Shown one piece after another: positions 17,421 to 26,317 of a stretch of DNA of 64,000 nucleotides. Under the pieces are notes generated by a model, which saw only the letters and a program-made list of their open reading frames with translations, was not told where the DNA came from and ran no database searches. Within the stretch, counting starts at the first letter, position 1. Each line of letters opens with the position of its first letter. The position numbers were made by a program, and so were the translations under genes. Origin of the DNA: Humibacillus xanthopallidus (GTDB lineage Bacteria > Actinomycetota > Actinomycetes > Actinomycetales > Dermatophilaceae); the NCBI RefSeq assembly GCF_006716675.1, contig NZ_VFPM01000003.1, positions 248,001 to 312,000 on the forward strand, written 5' to 3'.

Positions 17421-18092
17421 CTAGCCCTCCACACCCGTCGAGGTATGCGGCTGCCCGACGGGTTTCGACTCGGGTGAGCCGCGCTCCCGCAGGTAGATGC
17501 TCAGCACCACCATGCTTCCCACGGCGAGGAACTCGGACTGCCAGTTCTGGAAGGTTCGGTTCCAGAAGTCGGGGGAGGCCAGGTACTCCCCCCAGCCGAC
17601 CGGCGCCTCGAGCCCTTGGATCTGGTCTGCGTTGAACGCGCTGCGGCCCGCAATGAACTGGGCGAGCCACGAGAGCAGGAAGATCAGGCCCATCGTCAGG
17701 CCGAGCGACCGGGACAGGAGCGATCGCCTCCAGCCCGAGGCCTTGGCCCATGCCGGCGAGTCGTCCATCGCGTAGGCGCCGACCTTCTGCTCCTCGTCCG
17801 TCTCGCGCCCGACCTTGTCGAGTGGCTTGGACTCCGGCGAGCCCTTCTGCACGAGCCAGACCGTCAGGAGGATGTAGAGGAGGAACTGGAGGTACTCGGA
17901 CTGCCAGTTCTCGGCGACGTCGACGGTGAACTGTGAGGACGTCACGTACTGGCCGAGATCCATCTGCGGCAGTCCCGCCCCGAGAGCCTGCTCGTTGTAG
18001 TCGGCCCGACCTGTCAGGGCCTGGCCCACGAGCGCAGCGAGGAGCAGCGTCGTGAACGCGAGGCTCAGACCGTGGTCACGCAGCCGCTTCAT
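17421..18092 (-). CDS. DUF6766-type membrane protein with internal duplication
   Basis: A 223-residue protein made of two related halves (about 8-90 and 127-211). Each has a hydrophobic helix, a short exposed stretch, then NWQSEYLQF or NWQSEFLAV, a second helix, and the identical end RGSPESKP or KGSPESKP. That gives four membrane segments in a tandem repeat. The function is unknown. It is the third gene of a tightly packed minus-strand operon: its ATG overlaps the stop of a 27-residue peptide gene. A 90-bp gap separates it from the DUF6448 gene. Confidence 0.8.
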   Translation of the reverse strand: MKRLRDHGLSLAFTTLLLAALVGQALTGRADYNEQALGAGLPQMDLGQYVTSSQFTVDVAENWQSEYLQFLLYILLTVWLVQKGSPESKPLDKVGRETDEEQKVGAYAMDDSPAWAKASGWRRSLLSRSLGLTMGLIFLLSWLAQFIAGRSAFNADQIQGLEAPVGWGEYLASPDFWNRTFQNWQSEFLAVGSMVVLSIYLRERGSPESKPVGQPHTSTGVEG

Positions 18093-18172
18093 CGGTGCAC
18101 CAGCCCGATGGCAATGCAGTAGGCCAGCCCACTCGCGATGAAGACGAGGAAGCCGATGAAGAGGGCCCGCAC
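18089..18172 (-). CDS. 27-residue membrane peptide
   Basis: A very short frame from GTG 18172 encodes MRALFIGFLVFIASGLAYC plus IAIGLVHR, a single transmembrane helix with basic ends. It has a GGGAGG ribosome site, begins one base after the stop of the lipoprotein gene, and its TGA overlaps the ATG of the DUF6766 gene (ATGA at 18089-18092). Perfect packing between two coding genes argues that it is translated. It may be a small subunit of the DUF6766 membrane protein. Confidence 0.7.
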   Translation of the reverse strand: MRALFIGFLVFIASGLAYCIAIGLVHR

Positions 18173-18173
18173 G

Positions 18174-18581
18174 TCAGCCTCCCTTGATGTCGCACTCGTA
18201 CGGACCGTCGGGCCGTGGCGTGCACCCCGCGGCGGTCACCTTCCAGCCCTTCTCGAAGCGCGCGAGAAAGACAGTGTCGCGGTCCAGTCGGACCATGGCG
18301 TCGAGACCGTAGACCTCCACCTCACGCAGACCTCCTCCCGCAGGCGGGGACGCGTCGGAGAGCCCTCGGGCACAGCTGCCCGACCCCTGCTCCAGCTCAC
18401 TGGCCGTCTGCGGCGCGAGGAGGCTGCAGGCGGTGGCCGCGTCGGTCGGTGCGACGGAGCTGAATCTCAGGGCCGCAGCGCCCGCAGCATCGACCTCCGG
18501 GTTGCCCTGGCCGGAGCATCCGCTCAGCGCCGCGGCGCCGACGAGGGTGGCGAGGAGGCCGGACAGCGGGGCTGCGTGCAC
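18174..18581 (-). CDS. putative lipoprotein, 135 aa
   Basis: From GTG 18581 the product has a short lipoprotein signal peptide (LLATLVGAAALSGC) with the lipobox ALSGC. The mature part of roughly 110 residues (CSLLAPQTASELEQ, EVEVYGLDAMVRLDRD, GWKVTAAGC) has paired cysteines. It resembles small exported actinobacterial proteins that monitor or bind envelope components, but no family is assigned. It is the first gene of the operon that continues with the membrane peptide, DUF6766, DUF6448 and the S26 protease. The frame extends upstream but reads as shadow there. Confidence 0.65.
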   Translation of the reverse strand: MHAAPLSGLLATLVGAAALSGCSGQGNPEVDAAGAAALRFSSVAPTDAATACSLLAPQTASELEQGSGSCARGLSDASPPAGGGLREVEVYGLDAMVRLDRDTVFLARFEKGWKVTAAGCTPRPDGPYECDIKGG

Positions 18582-18699
18582 GTCCGGCCCGTACCCCGTC
18601 CCTCGGGTCCCGACGCACCTCGGGACGAAGAAGTCGCCCGGGCGACTGAGCACCTCCTGCTCGCCTGCCCTGTGGCGTGACCGGTGACAAGATGGAGCC

Positions 18700-19503
18700 A
18701 TGGCCATCGCAGCCGACGACACCAGCACCGGGGCCCAGGCCCCGAGACCTGCCGCCTCCAGCGCCTCGGGGGCCGGAGTGCCTCCCGCCCGGCTGGAGGA
18801 TGTCATCGACGAGCCGTTGACCGAGCTGACACGGCGGCTCGTCGAGACCGAGGGCGTGACGGGCACCCTGGCTGACATCCTCGATTCCGCGGTCGTCGCG
18901 GTGCCGTGTGGGTGGGCAGCGGCCGCTGTGATGGACGAGGTCCGAGACCGCCCCGCGCGACTGTCCGCCGCCACCGACGCGTCGTTGGCCGTGCTCACGG
19001 CACAGATCGCCGCTGCCGCGGGCGCGAGTCCCGGCATCCTCGCCTTCCGCTCCGGCGAGGTGGTGCACTGCCCCGACCTCTCGTGCGAGGCGAGGTTTGC
19101 CGACTACTCCGCCGAGATGCTGGCGCACACGGAGGTGCTGTCGGTCCTCTCGCTGCCGTTGCACCTGCGCGGTGAGACGCTCGGGGTGCTCACCCTGTAT
19201 GCCGCCACCCCCGGCGCCTTCGACGAGGGTGCGATCCAGCGCGCCACGGAGTTGGCGGACCTCGCAGCGGTCGCCGTCGATGCCTCGCTCGCTGCGGAGC
19301 GCGCCGACCACCTTTCACGCGCCCTCGGCAACAGCCGGGACATCGGGCTCGCCATCGGCGTTCTCGTGGAGCGCTACAAGATGACACCGGAACAAGCCTT
19401 CCGGGAGCTCAGCGAGGCGAGCCAGAACTCCAACCGGAAGCTGGTGGAGCTGGCGCGTGATCTCGCCGAGACCGGGGAGTTCGCCCCGAGACTCCATCCC
19501 TGA
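18700..19503 (+). CDS. GAF-ANTAR response protein
   Basis: A 267-residue cytosolic regulator: a low-complexity N-terminal tail, a GAF domain (about 60-185; FRSGEVVHCPDL, then LHLRGETLGVLTLYA), and an ANTAR domain at the C terminus (SRDIGLAIGVLVERYKMTPEQAFRELSEAS). ANTAR proteins bind two-hairpin leaders in nascent RNA and prevent termination. No target hairpin pair is evident beside it. It is divergent from the lipoprotein operon at 18581. This is the third GAF-ANTAR locus in the window and the only one seen complete. Confidence 0.88.
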   Translation: MAIAADDTSTGAQAPRPAASSASGAGVPPARLEDVIDEPLTELTRRLVETEGVTGTLADILDSAVVAVPCGWAAAAVMDEVRDRPARLSAATDASLAVLTAQIAAAAGASPGILAFRSGEVVHCPDLSCEARFADYSAEMLAHTEVLSVLSLPLHLRGETLGVLTLYAATPGAFDEGAIQRATELADLAAVAVDASLAAERADHLSRALGNSRDIGLAIGVLVERYKMTPEQAFRELSEASQNSNRKLVELARDLAETGEFAPRLHP

Positions 19504-19519
19504 CACGCCGGCGCCGGTG

Positions 19520-19613
19520 CGCCGCCGTGATGAAGGAGCCGGGGGAGGTGACGTGCCAGTGCTCCTCGTTCGGGGGGCACCAGACCCTCCGTCCAGCGGA
19601 CCTCGACCTGCAT
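19520..19613 (-). pseudogene. scrap of a cupin gene
   Basis: An ATG at 19613 sits behind AGGAGAGG, 39 bp after the DUF2255 stop, and opens MQVEVRWTEG. The same DNA in another minus-strand frame reads VWCPPNEEHWHVTSPGSF, which resembles the C-terminal metal-binding end (CPPGxxHWHGAxP) of small cupins. The simplest reading is a cupin gene that has lost its middle and its frame. The evidence is short and the call is tentative. Confidence 0.3.
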
Positions 19614-19652
19614 CTCGGGTCCTCTCCTGGTGGAGTGTGGAACTGCTGTGGG

Positions 19653-20018
19653 TCAGGCCGGCTCGACGCGCAAGGTTGTCGCGCGTGCCAGAGGGCTGGT
19701 GATCGCGCGCACGGCGCTGCCGTTGCCGTACTTCTCCCGGTAGGCGCGGTCGATGGCGTCGTCATGCGACTGGTCAGGCGTGAAGGTGACGTCGATGGTG
19801 GCGCCGCCGGCCTCGATGCGACCGGTGCCGGTGCGCCGTACGCCCCGGTACCAGCCGCCGGAGGCGCCTCGGACCGAACGGATCCAGAGGCCGTTGTCGA
19901 CGATGACCTGCCAGACGATCCGCGGCGTGCGGAGCGTTCCGTCAGGGCGGTGTGCTGCGACGGTCATCTCTTCGTCGGCGTCGACGACGGCGAGGCGGTC
20001 GGGGTCCCACCTGCTCAT
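19653..20018 (-). CDS. DUF2255 family protein
   Basis: A 121-residue small beta-rich protein from ATG 20018 behind GAGAGGGAG. The sequence W-x-I-R-S-V-R-G-x-x-G-x-W-Y-R-G (residues near 55-72) and DDAIDRAYREKYG near 95-108 are typical of DUF2255, a split-barrel fold often found next to nitroreductase-like or F420-type proteins. No cofactor motif is visible and the function is unknown. The downstream cupin scrap suggests that a two-gene unit existed here. Confidence 0.8.
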   Translation of the reverse strand: MSRWDPDRLAVVDADEEMTVAAHRPDGTLRTPRIVWQVIVDNGLWIRSVRGASGGWYRGVRRTGTGRIEAGGATIDVTFTPDQSHDDAIDRAYREKYGNGSAVRAITSPLARATTLRVEPA

Positions 20019-20283
20019 GGCATCTCCCTCTCGGAGGACGGAGCGTCGAAGGCAGACGACGCGAATGCCGCCCGCCCGCCGGTGTAGTGGCTCGCTCTCA
20101 TGGCATCCAGTCAACCCGCTGAGCAGCGGACGAGGGAGTCCCCGGCCGAGCCGAGACGTCGCTCGCCGTGTGGTGGCAGGCACGACTTCCGCGATCGCCT
20201 CTCGCCTGGGGTGCACCTCTGATCGAATGGGCACAGTGAGAGTTACCGCCAGTGGCGGGCCCGGCTGGGGAGGAGGGGCAACG

Positions 20284-22899
20284 GTGCAACGCCCTCGCGG
20301 AGGTCGTTTCTCGCCATCGCCATTGACCGGTCAGGTGGTCAGGCGACGGCGGCTGTTCGACCGCCTTGCCGCGCGCTCGGCCGTCCTCGTCCTGGGACCT
20401 GCCGGATACGGCAAGTCGGTGCTCCTCGCCTCATGGCTGGCCGAGGCCCGGCCGGAGGGAGCGGTCGTCTGGCTGACCCTCGACCCGTCGGACCGCGACC
20501 CGGGGCGCCTGGCTGCGGACCTCCTGACGGCGATGCGCACGCCTGGGGCCGGGCACCTCGCGACCTTGCTCGAGCGCCTGGAGGATCCCCCGCTCTTCGC
20601 CGACCACCTGGCCTTCGTCGATACCCTTCAGCAGACCCTCGTGGACGAGGAGGTCGCACTGACGCTCGTCCTCGACGACCTCCACCACCTCGTGGGCTCA
20701 CCGCGCGCCCTGGAACTGGTCGACCACTTCATGGCGTGGGCGCCGCCCTCCTGCAGGGTCCTGCTCGCGTCCCGTTCGATGCCACAGCTGCGGCTGCAGA
20801 AGCTGCGCCTCGACGGGCGGCTCGAGCTCGTCGGGCACAGCGACCTCGCCTTCACTCGCGAGGAGACCGCCGTCGCGGTGGGGCTCTGGGGGCTGGGGCT
20901 CGGACCCGACGCCGTCGCCGAGCTGCACACGCTGACCCAGGGCTGGCCGGCGGCGACCCGCCTGGCGGTCCTCGCCGTTCGCGCCGGAGCCCGGACCGAC
21001 CTGCACGACGTCCGTCGCGACGACGCGCTCGCCGAGTACCTCACGACGGAGGTCCTCGGCTCTCTCGATCCCGACCTTCGCGAGTTCGTCCTCGATGCAA
21101 CGATCGACGAGCTCGTGTGCCCGTCCCTCCTGGATGCGGTGCGCTCGAGCACGGACTCGGCAGCGCTGCTCGAGCGGTGTGCCCAGGACGGGCTGTTCCT
21201 CAACCGGGAGTCCGGTGCCGGCGACGAGCCGTGGTTCCGCTGGCACGGACTCTTCGCCTCGAACCTTCGACTTCCCCGGCTGGCTCGCCCCCACTCCGCC
21301 CAGGCAGCCGAGCGGCGAGCAGCCCTGTGGTGGCGCAGCGTCGATCCCGATGTCGCTGTCAGCCATGCCCTGGCAGCGCGTGACGACGAGCTGGCCGGCG
21401 AGATCGCCGCCTCCGTGTGGCTCGACCTCGTCCTCGCGGGCCAGAGTGACACGGCACGAAGGCTCGCGGCAGCAGTTCCCGACGACGTGACGGACGCCGC
21501 GGAGCTCCATCTCGCCACGGCCTTCGTGACGGCGGAGGAAGGGGCCGTCGACGTGGCCAGGTTGGAGCTCGAACGGGCCCGAGAACTGTCGCATCGGTTG
21601 CCCCCGTCGGCTCGCACCCAGTTCGAGATGAGGGCCACCGTCATCGAGCTCTTCGTCGTCCGAGACCGGGTGGCGTTGACGGAGTCCCTGGCGCGCGGGC
21701 ACCGGCTGGTCGTCGAGTCCGAGGCAGGCTCGGTCTCCCTGGACCGTGCCACGATGGCGCTCCTCAAGCTCTACGTGGGGATGAGCGAGGCGCGTCTGCT
21801 CGACCGACCCCTCGAAGCCGTGCGGCTGCTGCGCCAGGCTCACCTGACCGCGAACGAGTCGGGCTACACCGCGCTCGGGCTCATGGCGCAGGCCGAGACC
21901 TGCATCCCGTCGATCGCGACCGGTCGCCTCGACGACGCGCAGGCGCTGGCGAGGGACGTGCTCGCACAGGCCAACGCCAAGGGTTGGGGCGACCTGCCGG
22001 GCATCGCGATGGCCTCTGGCTACCTGGGGTGGCTGGCGCTGTGGAAGGGGGAACCACGCCGAGCGATCGCACTTCTCGACCGGTGCGAGGCGACGTTGCT
22101 CCCGCATGACTGGGCAATGCTCGGCCTGGTCACGACAGTGCTCGCCCAGGCGTGTCTGAGCGCGGGGGACGTCGAGGGCGCAGAGCGCGCAGCCGAGCGA
22201 GGTCGGGAACTCGCCACTCATGACCGTATGCCGCCGTGGTGGCCCTCGCTGGTCCTGGCCCTCGACGCCATGGTGCTCATGGAGCGTGGTCACGTCGAGG
22301 AGGCCCGGGTCATGGCGCAGCATCCTGCCGATGGACCCGAGTTCCACCTCGCGACGTGCTTCCGAGGCTGCGTGCTACTGAGGAGCGGTCGCCCCCAGGA
22401 GACGCTCGACGTGCTCGACACGATCCCGGCGGAGCGCATGTTCCCGCACGTCAGCGGCGTCGTCGACACCCTGCGTGCCCAGGCCCTCGCGGAGTTCGGC
22501 GACAGGCAGCTGGCCCACGAGGCGCTGGAGCGGGCCCTCGACACCTCGCAGCGGTACGGCTTCCTCGAGCCGTTCCGACTGGTCGGGGACGTGCTCACCC
22601 CGTTGCTGACCGAGCACAGCAGCACGGGGACCCGACACGGCGACCTCGTCCTCCGTGTCCTCGCCCACCTGTCGAGCAACCTGCCCACGTCGGTCAACGA
22701 CTGGGGCGAGACCCTCACCGAGCGCGAGCGGACCATCCTGCACTACCTCGCAACCGACATGTCGCCCTCCGAGATCGCGACGGCCGAGTTCATCTCCGTG
22801 AACACCGTCAAGACGCACCTCGCCCACGTCTACCGCAAGCTGGACGTCGCCAACCGGCGCGCCGCCGTGCGTCACGCGACCCAGCTCGGGCTGATCTGA
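20284..22899 (+). CDS. MalT-like LuxR family regulator (paralog 1)
   Basis: An 871-residue ATP-dependent regulator. The P-loop is GPAGYGKS (about 38-45), followed by a Walker-B-like LTLVLDDLHHL, a long helical (TPR-like) sensor region, and a C-terminal LuxR helix-turn-helix (LTERERTILHYLATDMS, then ISVNTVKTHLAHVYRKL). I start it at GTG 20284 because GGGGAGGAGG lies just upstream; the frame is also open to an ATG at 20227. It is closely related to the protein at 32845-35463 and less so to that at 37153-39963. A DszB-like gene follows 126 bp downstream on the same strand. Confidence 0.88.
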   Translation: MQRPRGGRFSPSPLTGQVVRRRRLFDRLAARSAVLVLGPAGYGKSVLLASWLAEARPEGAVVWLTLDPSDRDPGRLAADLLTAMRTPGAGHLATLLERLEDPPLFADHLAFVDTLQQTLVDEEVALTLVLDDLHHLVGSPRALELVDHFMAWAPPSCRVLLASRSMPQLRLQKLRLDGRLELVGHSDLAFTREETAVAVGLWGLGLGPDAVAELHTLTQGWPAATRLAVLAVRAGARTDLHDVRRDDALAEYLTTEVLGSLDPDLREFVLDATIDELVCPSLLDAVRSSTDSAALLERCAQDGLFLNRESGAGDEPWFRWHGLFASNLRLPRLARPHSAQAAERRAALWWRSVDPDVAVSHALAARDDELAGEIAASVWLDLVLAGQSDTARRLAAAVPDDVTDAAELHLATAFVTAEEGAVDVARLELERARELSHRLPPSARTQFEMRATVIELFVVRDRVALTESLARGHRLVVESEAGSVSLDRATMALLKLYVGMSEARLLDRPLEAVRLLRQAHLTANESGYTALGLMAQAETCIPSIATGRLDDAQALARDVLAQANAKGWGDLPGIAMASGYLGWLALWKGEPRRAIALLDRCEATLLPHDWAMLGLVTTVLAQACLSAGDVEGAERAAERGRELATHDRMPPWWPSLVLALDAMVLMERGHVEEARVMAQHPADGPEFHLATCFRGCVLLRSGRPQETLDVLDTIPAERMFPHVSGVVDTLRAQALAEFGDRQLAHEALERALDTSQRYGFLEPFRLVGDVLTPLLTEHSSTGTRHGDLVLRVLAHLSSNLPTSVNDWGETLTERERTILHYLATDMSPSEIATAEFISVNTVKTHLAHVYRKLDVANRRAAVRHATQLGLI

Positions 22900-23025
22900 C
22901 CGAGGTCGAGGATCATCCGAGAGGTCATCCCGAAGCATGATGCGAGCCTTTCGGACCGCCCGCGACGCTGGTCCTTGGGCCACCCGACCACCGCGGCCGG
23001 CCCCGCCCCAAGGAAGGAACGCGTC

Positions 23026-24201
23026 ATGACCAGCACTGCAGCGCCAGAGCGCCGATCGACCACCGTCCCCCTCGACTGGAAGGAGGTCTGGTTCACGAAC
23101 TGCCCGATGGTCTCCGCCAACAACATCGACCAGGAGCTGGGGTGGTGCCGTGAGGAGTTCAAGAAGATCGGCGTGGAGTATGCGTACTTCCGCCACGCGC
23201 CAGAGAACAACTGGTACCCGCACTACATCCACAACCTCGACAACCTGATCCGCTTCGGTGGCCTCTACCCACCGATCCACGTCAACGCCGACATCCGTCG
23301 CACCGTCCTGCTCGGCGCGACGTGGGTCTCCGAGGGCGGGTGCATGGCGGTGCGCGCTCGCGACCCGTTCTTCCGGATGGAGGATCTGAAGGGCAAGAAG
23401 ATCGGCATCAGCAAGAGCCTCAACACCGTCAAGAACGACTGGTGGCGCATCCAGGAGCACATGGGCATCGAGACGATGCTCAGGCTGCACGACCTGACGA
23501 TGGACGACATCGAGCTGGTCGAGTTCCCCTACCCGGACGACTGGTACGACAAGCCCGAGATGCTCGTCCCGCCCATGAACAACCCGTCCGAGCTGTGGAT
23601 GCGCCGCGACCACAAGCACGACCTGGCCTTCCGTCCGCTGGAGACGGCACTGCTCAACGGCACCGTCGATGCCATCTACACGCAGAGCAAGGTCTTCCAG
23701 CACCTTCAGGAGGCCACGGGCCGGATCAAGATGATCGAGGATCTGTCGAGGTACCCCGACTGGACGATCCAGGTCGCCAACACCCCCGCCGTCATCACGT
23801 GCACCGAGGTCATGGCCGATGAGCACCCCGAGCTGGTTGTCGCCTACATGAAGGCGATGGTCAAGGTGGGGCGGTGGGCGAACGACAACAAGCGTGCAGC
23901 GGCCTACATCCTCAACCACCAGACCTTCTACCGCGATGCCGAGGACACCTACCAGGGCATCAAGGACGTCGACATGGTGCCGAGCCTCAGCGCTCAGAAC
24001 CTGGAGTGCATCAAGATCGGCAAGGACTTCATGGTCAGTCACGGCTACATCCACAACGACTTCGACGTCGACGAGTGGGCCCGCCCGGAGTTCCTCGAGA
24101 AGGCGGCCGAAGAGGTCCTCGCCGAGGAGTGGGAGCGGCGGAGCTGGAGCAAGCTCCCGGCCGGGGGAGGGCTCGATGTCGAGGGCACGCGGCTCGGCTG
24201 A
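23026..24201 (+). CDS. DszB-like sulfinate desulfinase family protein
   Basis: A 391-residue protein of the periplasmic-binding-protein fold without a signal peptide, hence cytosolic and more likely an enzyme. Three features match 2'-hydroxybiphenyl-2-sulfinate desulfinase (DszB): NCP with Cys26 (catalytic Cys27 in DszB), and a His-x9-Arg pair, His66 and Arg76, in which Arg opens RFGG, as His60 and Arg70 do in DszB. The motif DLKGKKIGISKS is the usual SBP-fold helix. DszB releases sulfite from an aryl sulfinate; the substrate here is unknown. ATG 23026 follows AAGGAAGGAA. A rhodanese gene is 24 bp downstream. Confidence 0.7.
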   Translation: MTSTAAPERRSTTVPLDWKEVWFTNCPMVSANNIDQELGWCREEFKKIGVEYAYFRHAPENNWYPHYIHNLDNLIRFGGLYPPIHVNADIRRTVLLGATWVSEGGCMAVRARDPFFRMEDLKGKKIGISKSLNTVKNDWWRIQEHMGIETMLRLHDLTMDDIELVEFPYPDDWYDKPEMLVPPMNNPSELWMRRDHKHDLAFRPLETALLNGTVDAIYTQSKVFQHLQEATGRIKMIEDLSRYPDWTIQVANTPAVITCTEVMADEHPELVVAYMKAMVKVGRWANDNKRAAAYILNHQTFYRDAEDTYQGIKDVDMVPSLSAQNLECIKIGKDFMVSHGYIHNDFDVDEWARPEFLEKAAEEVLAEEWERRSWSKLPAGGGLDVEGTRLG

Positions 24202-24225
24202 GCCCGACGACGAGAGGAGGACGAC

Positions 24226-24618
24226 ATGACCGCGACAACGGCAGCACAGATGGTGGAGAGTGCCAGGGCCCGGGTGGCCACGGTCACCCCGGAGGACGCT
24301 CGAGAGGAGGTCGCGCGAGGTGGCGTCGTCGTGCTCGACGTCCGTGAGCCGATCGAGTGGGAGGAGCACATCGAGGGCGCGGTGCAGATCCCGCGCGGCA
24401 TCCTCGAGTTCCAGGCCGACCCGGCCTCGCCGGCCCACAACCCGGCCCTCGCACCGGACCGGAGGGTCATCGTCGTGTGCCGTAGCGGCACGCGCGCAAC
24501 CCTGGCCGCAGCGACCCTCATGGAGCTCGGATTCACCGACGTCGTCAACCTCGCTGGCGGCATGAACGCCTGGAAGACGGCGGGCCTGCCCACCGCCGAG
24601 GCACACGGCGCGTTCTGA
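24226..24618 (+). CDS. rhodanese-domain sulfurtransferase
   Basis: A 130-residue single rhodanese domain with the persulfide loop CRSGTR (Cys85), preceded by VVVLDVREPIEWEEHIEGA and followed by LAGGMNAWK. It is cytosolic with no signal peptide. It sits 24 bp after the desulfinase-like gene, behind GAGAGGAGG, so the two are an operon. Rhodaneses move sulfane sulfur to acceptors such as cyanide, sulfite or thiols, which fits disposal of sulfite released by a desulfinase (inference). Confidence 0.88.
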   Translation: MTATTAAQMVESARARVATVTPEDAREEVARGGVVVLDVREPIEWEEHIEGAVQIPRGILEFQADPASPAHNPALAPDRRVIVVCRSGTRATLAAATLMELGFTDVVNLAGGMNAWKTAGLPTAEAHGAF

Positions 24619-24630
24619 GCCAGGCGATCA

Positions 24631-24667
24631 GCCTGCGGCGACGTCCGCTTGGGGCGTCGCCGCAGGC
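24631..24667. terminator. hairpin between rhodanese and convergent MFS gene
   Basis: GCCTGCGGCGACG and CGTCGCCGCAGGC form a perfect 13-bp stem around an 11-nt loop, 12 bp after the rhodanese stop and 13 bp before the end of the convergent MFS gene. A bidirectional terminator is the obvious role. Confidence 0.75.
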
Positions 24668-24679
24668 AGTCGTGCGAAC

Positions 24680-26200
24680 TCAGGCGCCCTTCGGTGCGGC
24701 GGCGGAAGCCGTCGTCGGCAGTGTGACCGAGGTCGAGGCCGAAGCCGCTGCGGCCGAGTCCTCGAGTGTTCCTCGGGCAGGCGGGTGGCGGCCCATCACG
24801 ACCGCCATCACGACGCCCGCGAAGCTGATCGCGGCCATGACCCACGACGCCGTCGCCAAGCCCGCAGCCAGCGCGTCAGAGGCTGAGGCTCCTTGCTCTG
24901 TGCGGCTGGCGATGACGCCCCCGTAGATCGTCGCAGCCAGCGCGGTCGCCACCGCTGCACCGACGTAGCGGGCCATGTTCGAGATGCCGGAGGCTGAGCC
25001 GACCTGCTTCTCGGGGACACAGGCTGTGGAGGCTGACGAGGCGGGCCCGTTCGAGAGCCCCATCCCCACGGCCACCGCCAGCAGCGGGAGCAGGAAGGCG
25101 CGGTACGCCCAGTCGGCATCGACGAACCCGACCGCCGCAAAGCCGATCGCGGTCAGCAGGAAGCCGATGGCGATCACCTGTCGCCCACCCAGACGAGCCG
25201 TCAGCCGTGGCACGGCCGCGGCGATGGCGACCAGGCCGACCGTGGCCGGCAGGGTGGCGAGTCCCGCCTGCAACGTCGTGAAGCCGAGCGCGTCCGGGTT
25301 CTGGAAGTAGAGGCTGAGGAGGTACATCAAGGCGTTGATCGTTCCGGACCCGATGAGGATGGCGACCGTCGCACCGACGAGCACCCGGTTGCGAAGGAGG
25401 GCGAGGTCGAGCATCGGGACGGCCACCCGCCGTTCGACCGCGATGAAACCGAAGCCTGACGCCACGCCGACAGCGACGCACGCGAGTGTCGCGACAGACA
25501 CCCAGCCCCACGCGCTGCCCTTGCTGAGAGCCAGGATGAGAGGTCCGAGAGTCAGGGCGATGAGCGCCGAACCGGCATAGTCGATCGAGCGCGACCGTGT
25601 GGTGTCGCGCGACTCCGACACCTTGCGGGCCGTGATGAGGATGCAGACCCCGCCGATGACGGCGTCGACCCAGAAGAGGCCCTGCCAGCCCATCACCGTG
25701 ACGAGCACGCCACCCATCAGCGGGCCGGCGGCCGCCCCGACGGCGGCCGCTGCCCCCCACAGCGACACGGCCCGCAGCTGGGCCTGGCCGCTGTTCGCCA
25801 CCGAGAGCAGGCTGAGGCCGCACGCCAGGATCGTGGCCCCCGCCGCACCCTGGATGAAGCGACCGGCAATGACGGCCCCGCCGGACGACGACAGGCCGAT
25901 GAAGACGCAGGACACGACGAAGAGCAGCAGGCCGAGCTGGAAGACGCGCTTCCGCCCGAAGACGTCACCCATGGAGCCGGCGGTCACGATCACAGCGGCA
26001 CCGACGAGGGAGTATCCGGTCACGGCCCATTGCAGGGTGGTGACGTCCGTGCCGGTATCAGCGCTGATGGCCGGCAACAGGATGCTGACGGCGGACGTGT
26101 TGGCATTGACGACGAACGTGGACAGGCACGTCGCGGCGAGAACGCCACCGGCCGCAGCCGTGGCGCCGTCGCGCGCTGCTGACGATGTGGCCCCCGACAT
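24680..26200 (-). CDS. MFS transporter, DHA2 type
   Basis: A 506-residue multidrug-type proton antiporter with about fourteen membrane segments: TSAVSILLPAISADTG (first helix end), motif A GSMGDVFGRKRVF, and motif C region WGAAAAVGAAAGPLMGG. The C-terminal tail is Ala/Ser/Thr rich. The substrate is unknown. The promoter region upstream holds one of the TCAYCC-N5-GGRTGA palindromes (26274-26290), 74 bp before the start. It converges with the desulfinase operon, sharing a hairpin. Confidence 0.85.
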   Translation of the reverse strand: MSGATSSAARDGATAAAGGVLAATCLSTFVVNANTSAVSILLPAISADTGTDVTTLQWAVTGYSLVGAAVIVTAGSMGDVFGRKRVFQLGLLLFVVSCVFIGLSSSGGAVIAGRFIQGAAGATILACGLSLLSVANSGQAQLRAVSLWGAAAAVGAAAGPLMGGVLVTVMGWQGLFWVDAVIGGVCILITARKVSESRDTTRSRSIDYAGSALIALTLGPLILALSKGSAWGWVSVATLACVAVGVASGFGFIAVERRVAVPMLDLALLRNRVLVGATVAILIGSGTINALMYLLSLYFQNPDALGFTTLQAGLATLPATVGLVAIAAAVPRLTARLGGRQVIAIGFLLTAIGFAAVGFVDADWAYRAFLLPLLAVAVGMGLSNGPASSASTACVPEKQVGSASGISNMARYVGAAVATALAATIYGGVIASRTEQGASASDALAAGLATASWVMAAISFAGVVMAVVMGRHPPARGTLEDSAAAASASTSVTLPTTASAAAPKGA

Positions 26201-26273
26201 CGTGGTGCTCCCCTCATCCGGACACAGGCTGCTGCCTTCGCCTCGAACCTAGGGCGGGAGGCGCTCCGGAGAC

Positions 26274-26290
26274 TCACCCTCCGAGGATGA
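26274..26290. promoter_or_regulatory. palindrome TCACCC-N5-GGATGA
   Basis: TCACCCTCCGAGGATGA is a 6-5-6 inverted repeat upstream of the minus-strand MFS gene (start 26200). The same layout recurs at 35495, 35883, 40042, 60502 and 60553, always in intergenic DNA. Confidence 0.5.
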
Positions 26291-26317
26291 ATGTCGCGAC
26301 GCGACGCGAACGTCGAG

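Noticed and set aside
22913-22940. Possible palindrome before the desulfinase gene
   Set aside because: Two TCATCC half-sites are present, but neither has a GGRTGA arm at the right distance. Only noted with the regulon finding.
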